Shown here piece by piece: positions 40,266 to 40,331 of a stretch of DNA of 40,331 nt. The stretch lies in the NCBI GenBank assembly GCA_900555045.1, contig USJW01000036.1, forward strand, positions 1 through 40,331, in the 5' to 3' direction. Origin of the DNA: an uncultured Clostridium sp. (GTDB lineage Bacteria > Bacillota > Clostridia > Lachnospirales > Lachnospiraceae). A program made the translations under genes and the position numbers. Numbering within the stretch: the stretch's first letter is position 1; each line of letters opens with the position of its first letter. Under the pieces are notes generated by a model. That model saw only the letters and a list, made by a program, of their open reading frames with translations, had not been told where the DNA came from and did no database searches.

Positions 40266-40331
40266 GAATCTCCCTCCCTTCAAACAAATAGTCTCTCGGA
40301 ATCTCTAAGCCAGTAAAATCAAGGCTTTCAG

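Overview
The window looks like a chromosomal segment of a spore-forming, GC-rich clostridium of the Lachnospiraceae type (Enterocloster/Clostridium cluster XIVa-like). This is inferred from four things: a SleC-type spore cortex-lytic enzyme, AGGAGG ribosome sites with occasional TTG/GTG starts, TTGACA/TATAAT promoters, and a high density of PTS and ABC sugar systems with RpiR, LacI, AraC and LysR regulators. No rRNA, tRNA, CRISPR array, insertion sequence or phage gene was seen.

Layout. 1-220: tail of a left-hand transcript ending in a strong terminator. 250-4904: alpha-glucoside PTS locus, with an RpiR regulator and a NUDIX hydrolase divergent from a GH4 6-phospho-alpha-glucosidase and an EIICB permease (glv/mal type). 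5030-5551: small CarD-like regulator. 5599-11952: UgpB/A/E-like ABC importer with an MBL-fold hydrolase in the same operon, divergent from a three-part regulator in which a complete LacI-type repressor is fused to a complete ABC-type solute-binding domain. 12029-18478: amidohydrolase, AbgT-type transporter, C45/NTN acyltransferase-like protein and YitT membrane protein in one operon, divergent from a LysR regulator. 18545-19008: tiny XRE regulator, apparently leaderless, followed by a 59-residue acidic protein. 19167-23328: fructose operon fruK-fruA with an upstream RpiR regulator. 23583-25457: convergent PAP2-family membrane protein and GT2 glycosyltransferase. 25719-26648: carbamate kinase. 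26728-28340: AbiE type IV toxin-antitoxin pair, AT-richer than its surroundings. 28521-32812: carA-carB. 33081-34664: WYL regulator and DJ-1/PfpI protein. 34862-36448: YARHG lipoprotein. 36535-37785: sleC. 37955-39229: FAD-dependent oxidoreductase. 39336-40265: AraC/GyrI-like regulator.

How the parts work together. Most of the left half is carbohydrate or amide scavenging built as 'regulator divergent from operon' modules: an alpha-glucoside phosphate pathway, an ABC importer for a probable glycerophosphodiester- or sugar-like solute, an amide import and cleavage pathway, and the fructose-1-phosphate pathway. The right half is carbamoyl phosphate metabolism interrupted by a defence module, followed by envelope, spore and stress genes.

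The most unusual item is the LacI-SBP fusion at 9718-11952. Its likely target is readable: a near-perfect 16-bp palindrome inside the spacer of a fully consensus promoter that drives the divergent ABC operon. This suggests a regulator with two ligand-binding modules, one of them a cytoplasmic homologue of the transporter's own binding protein.
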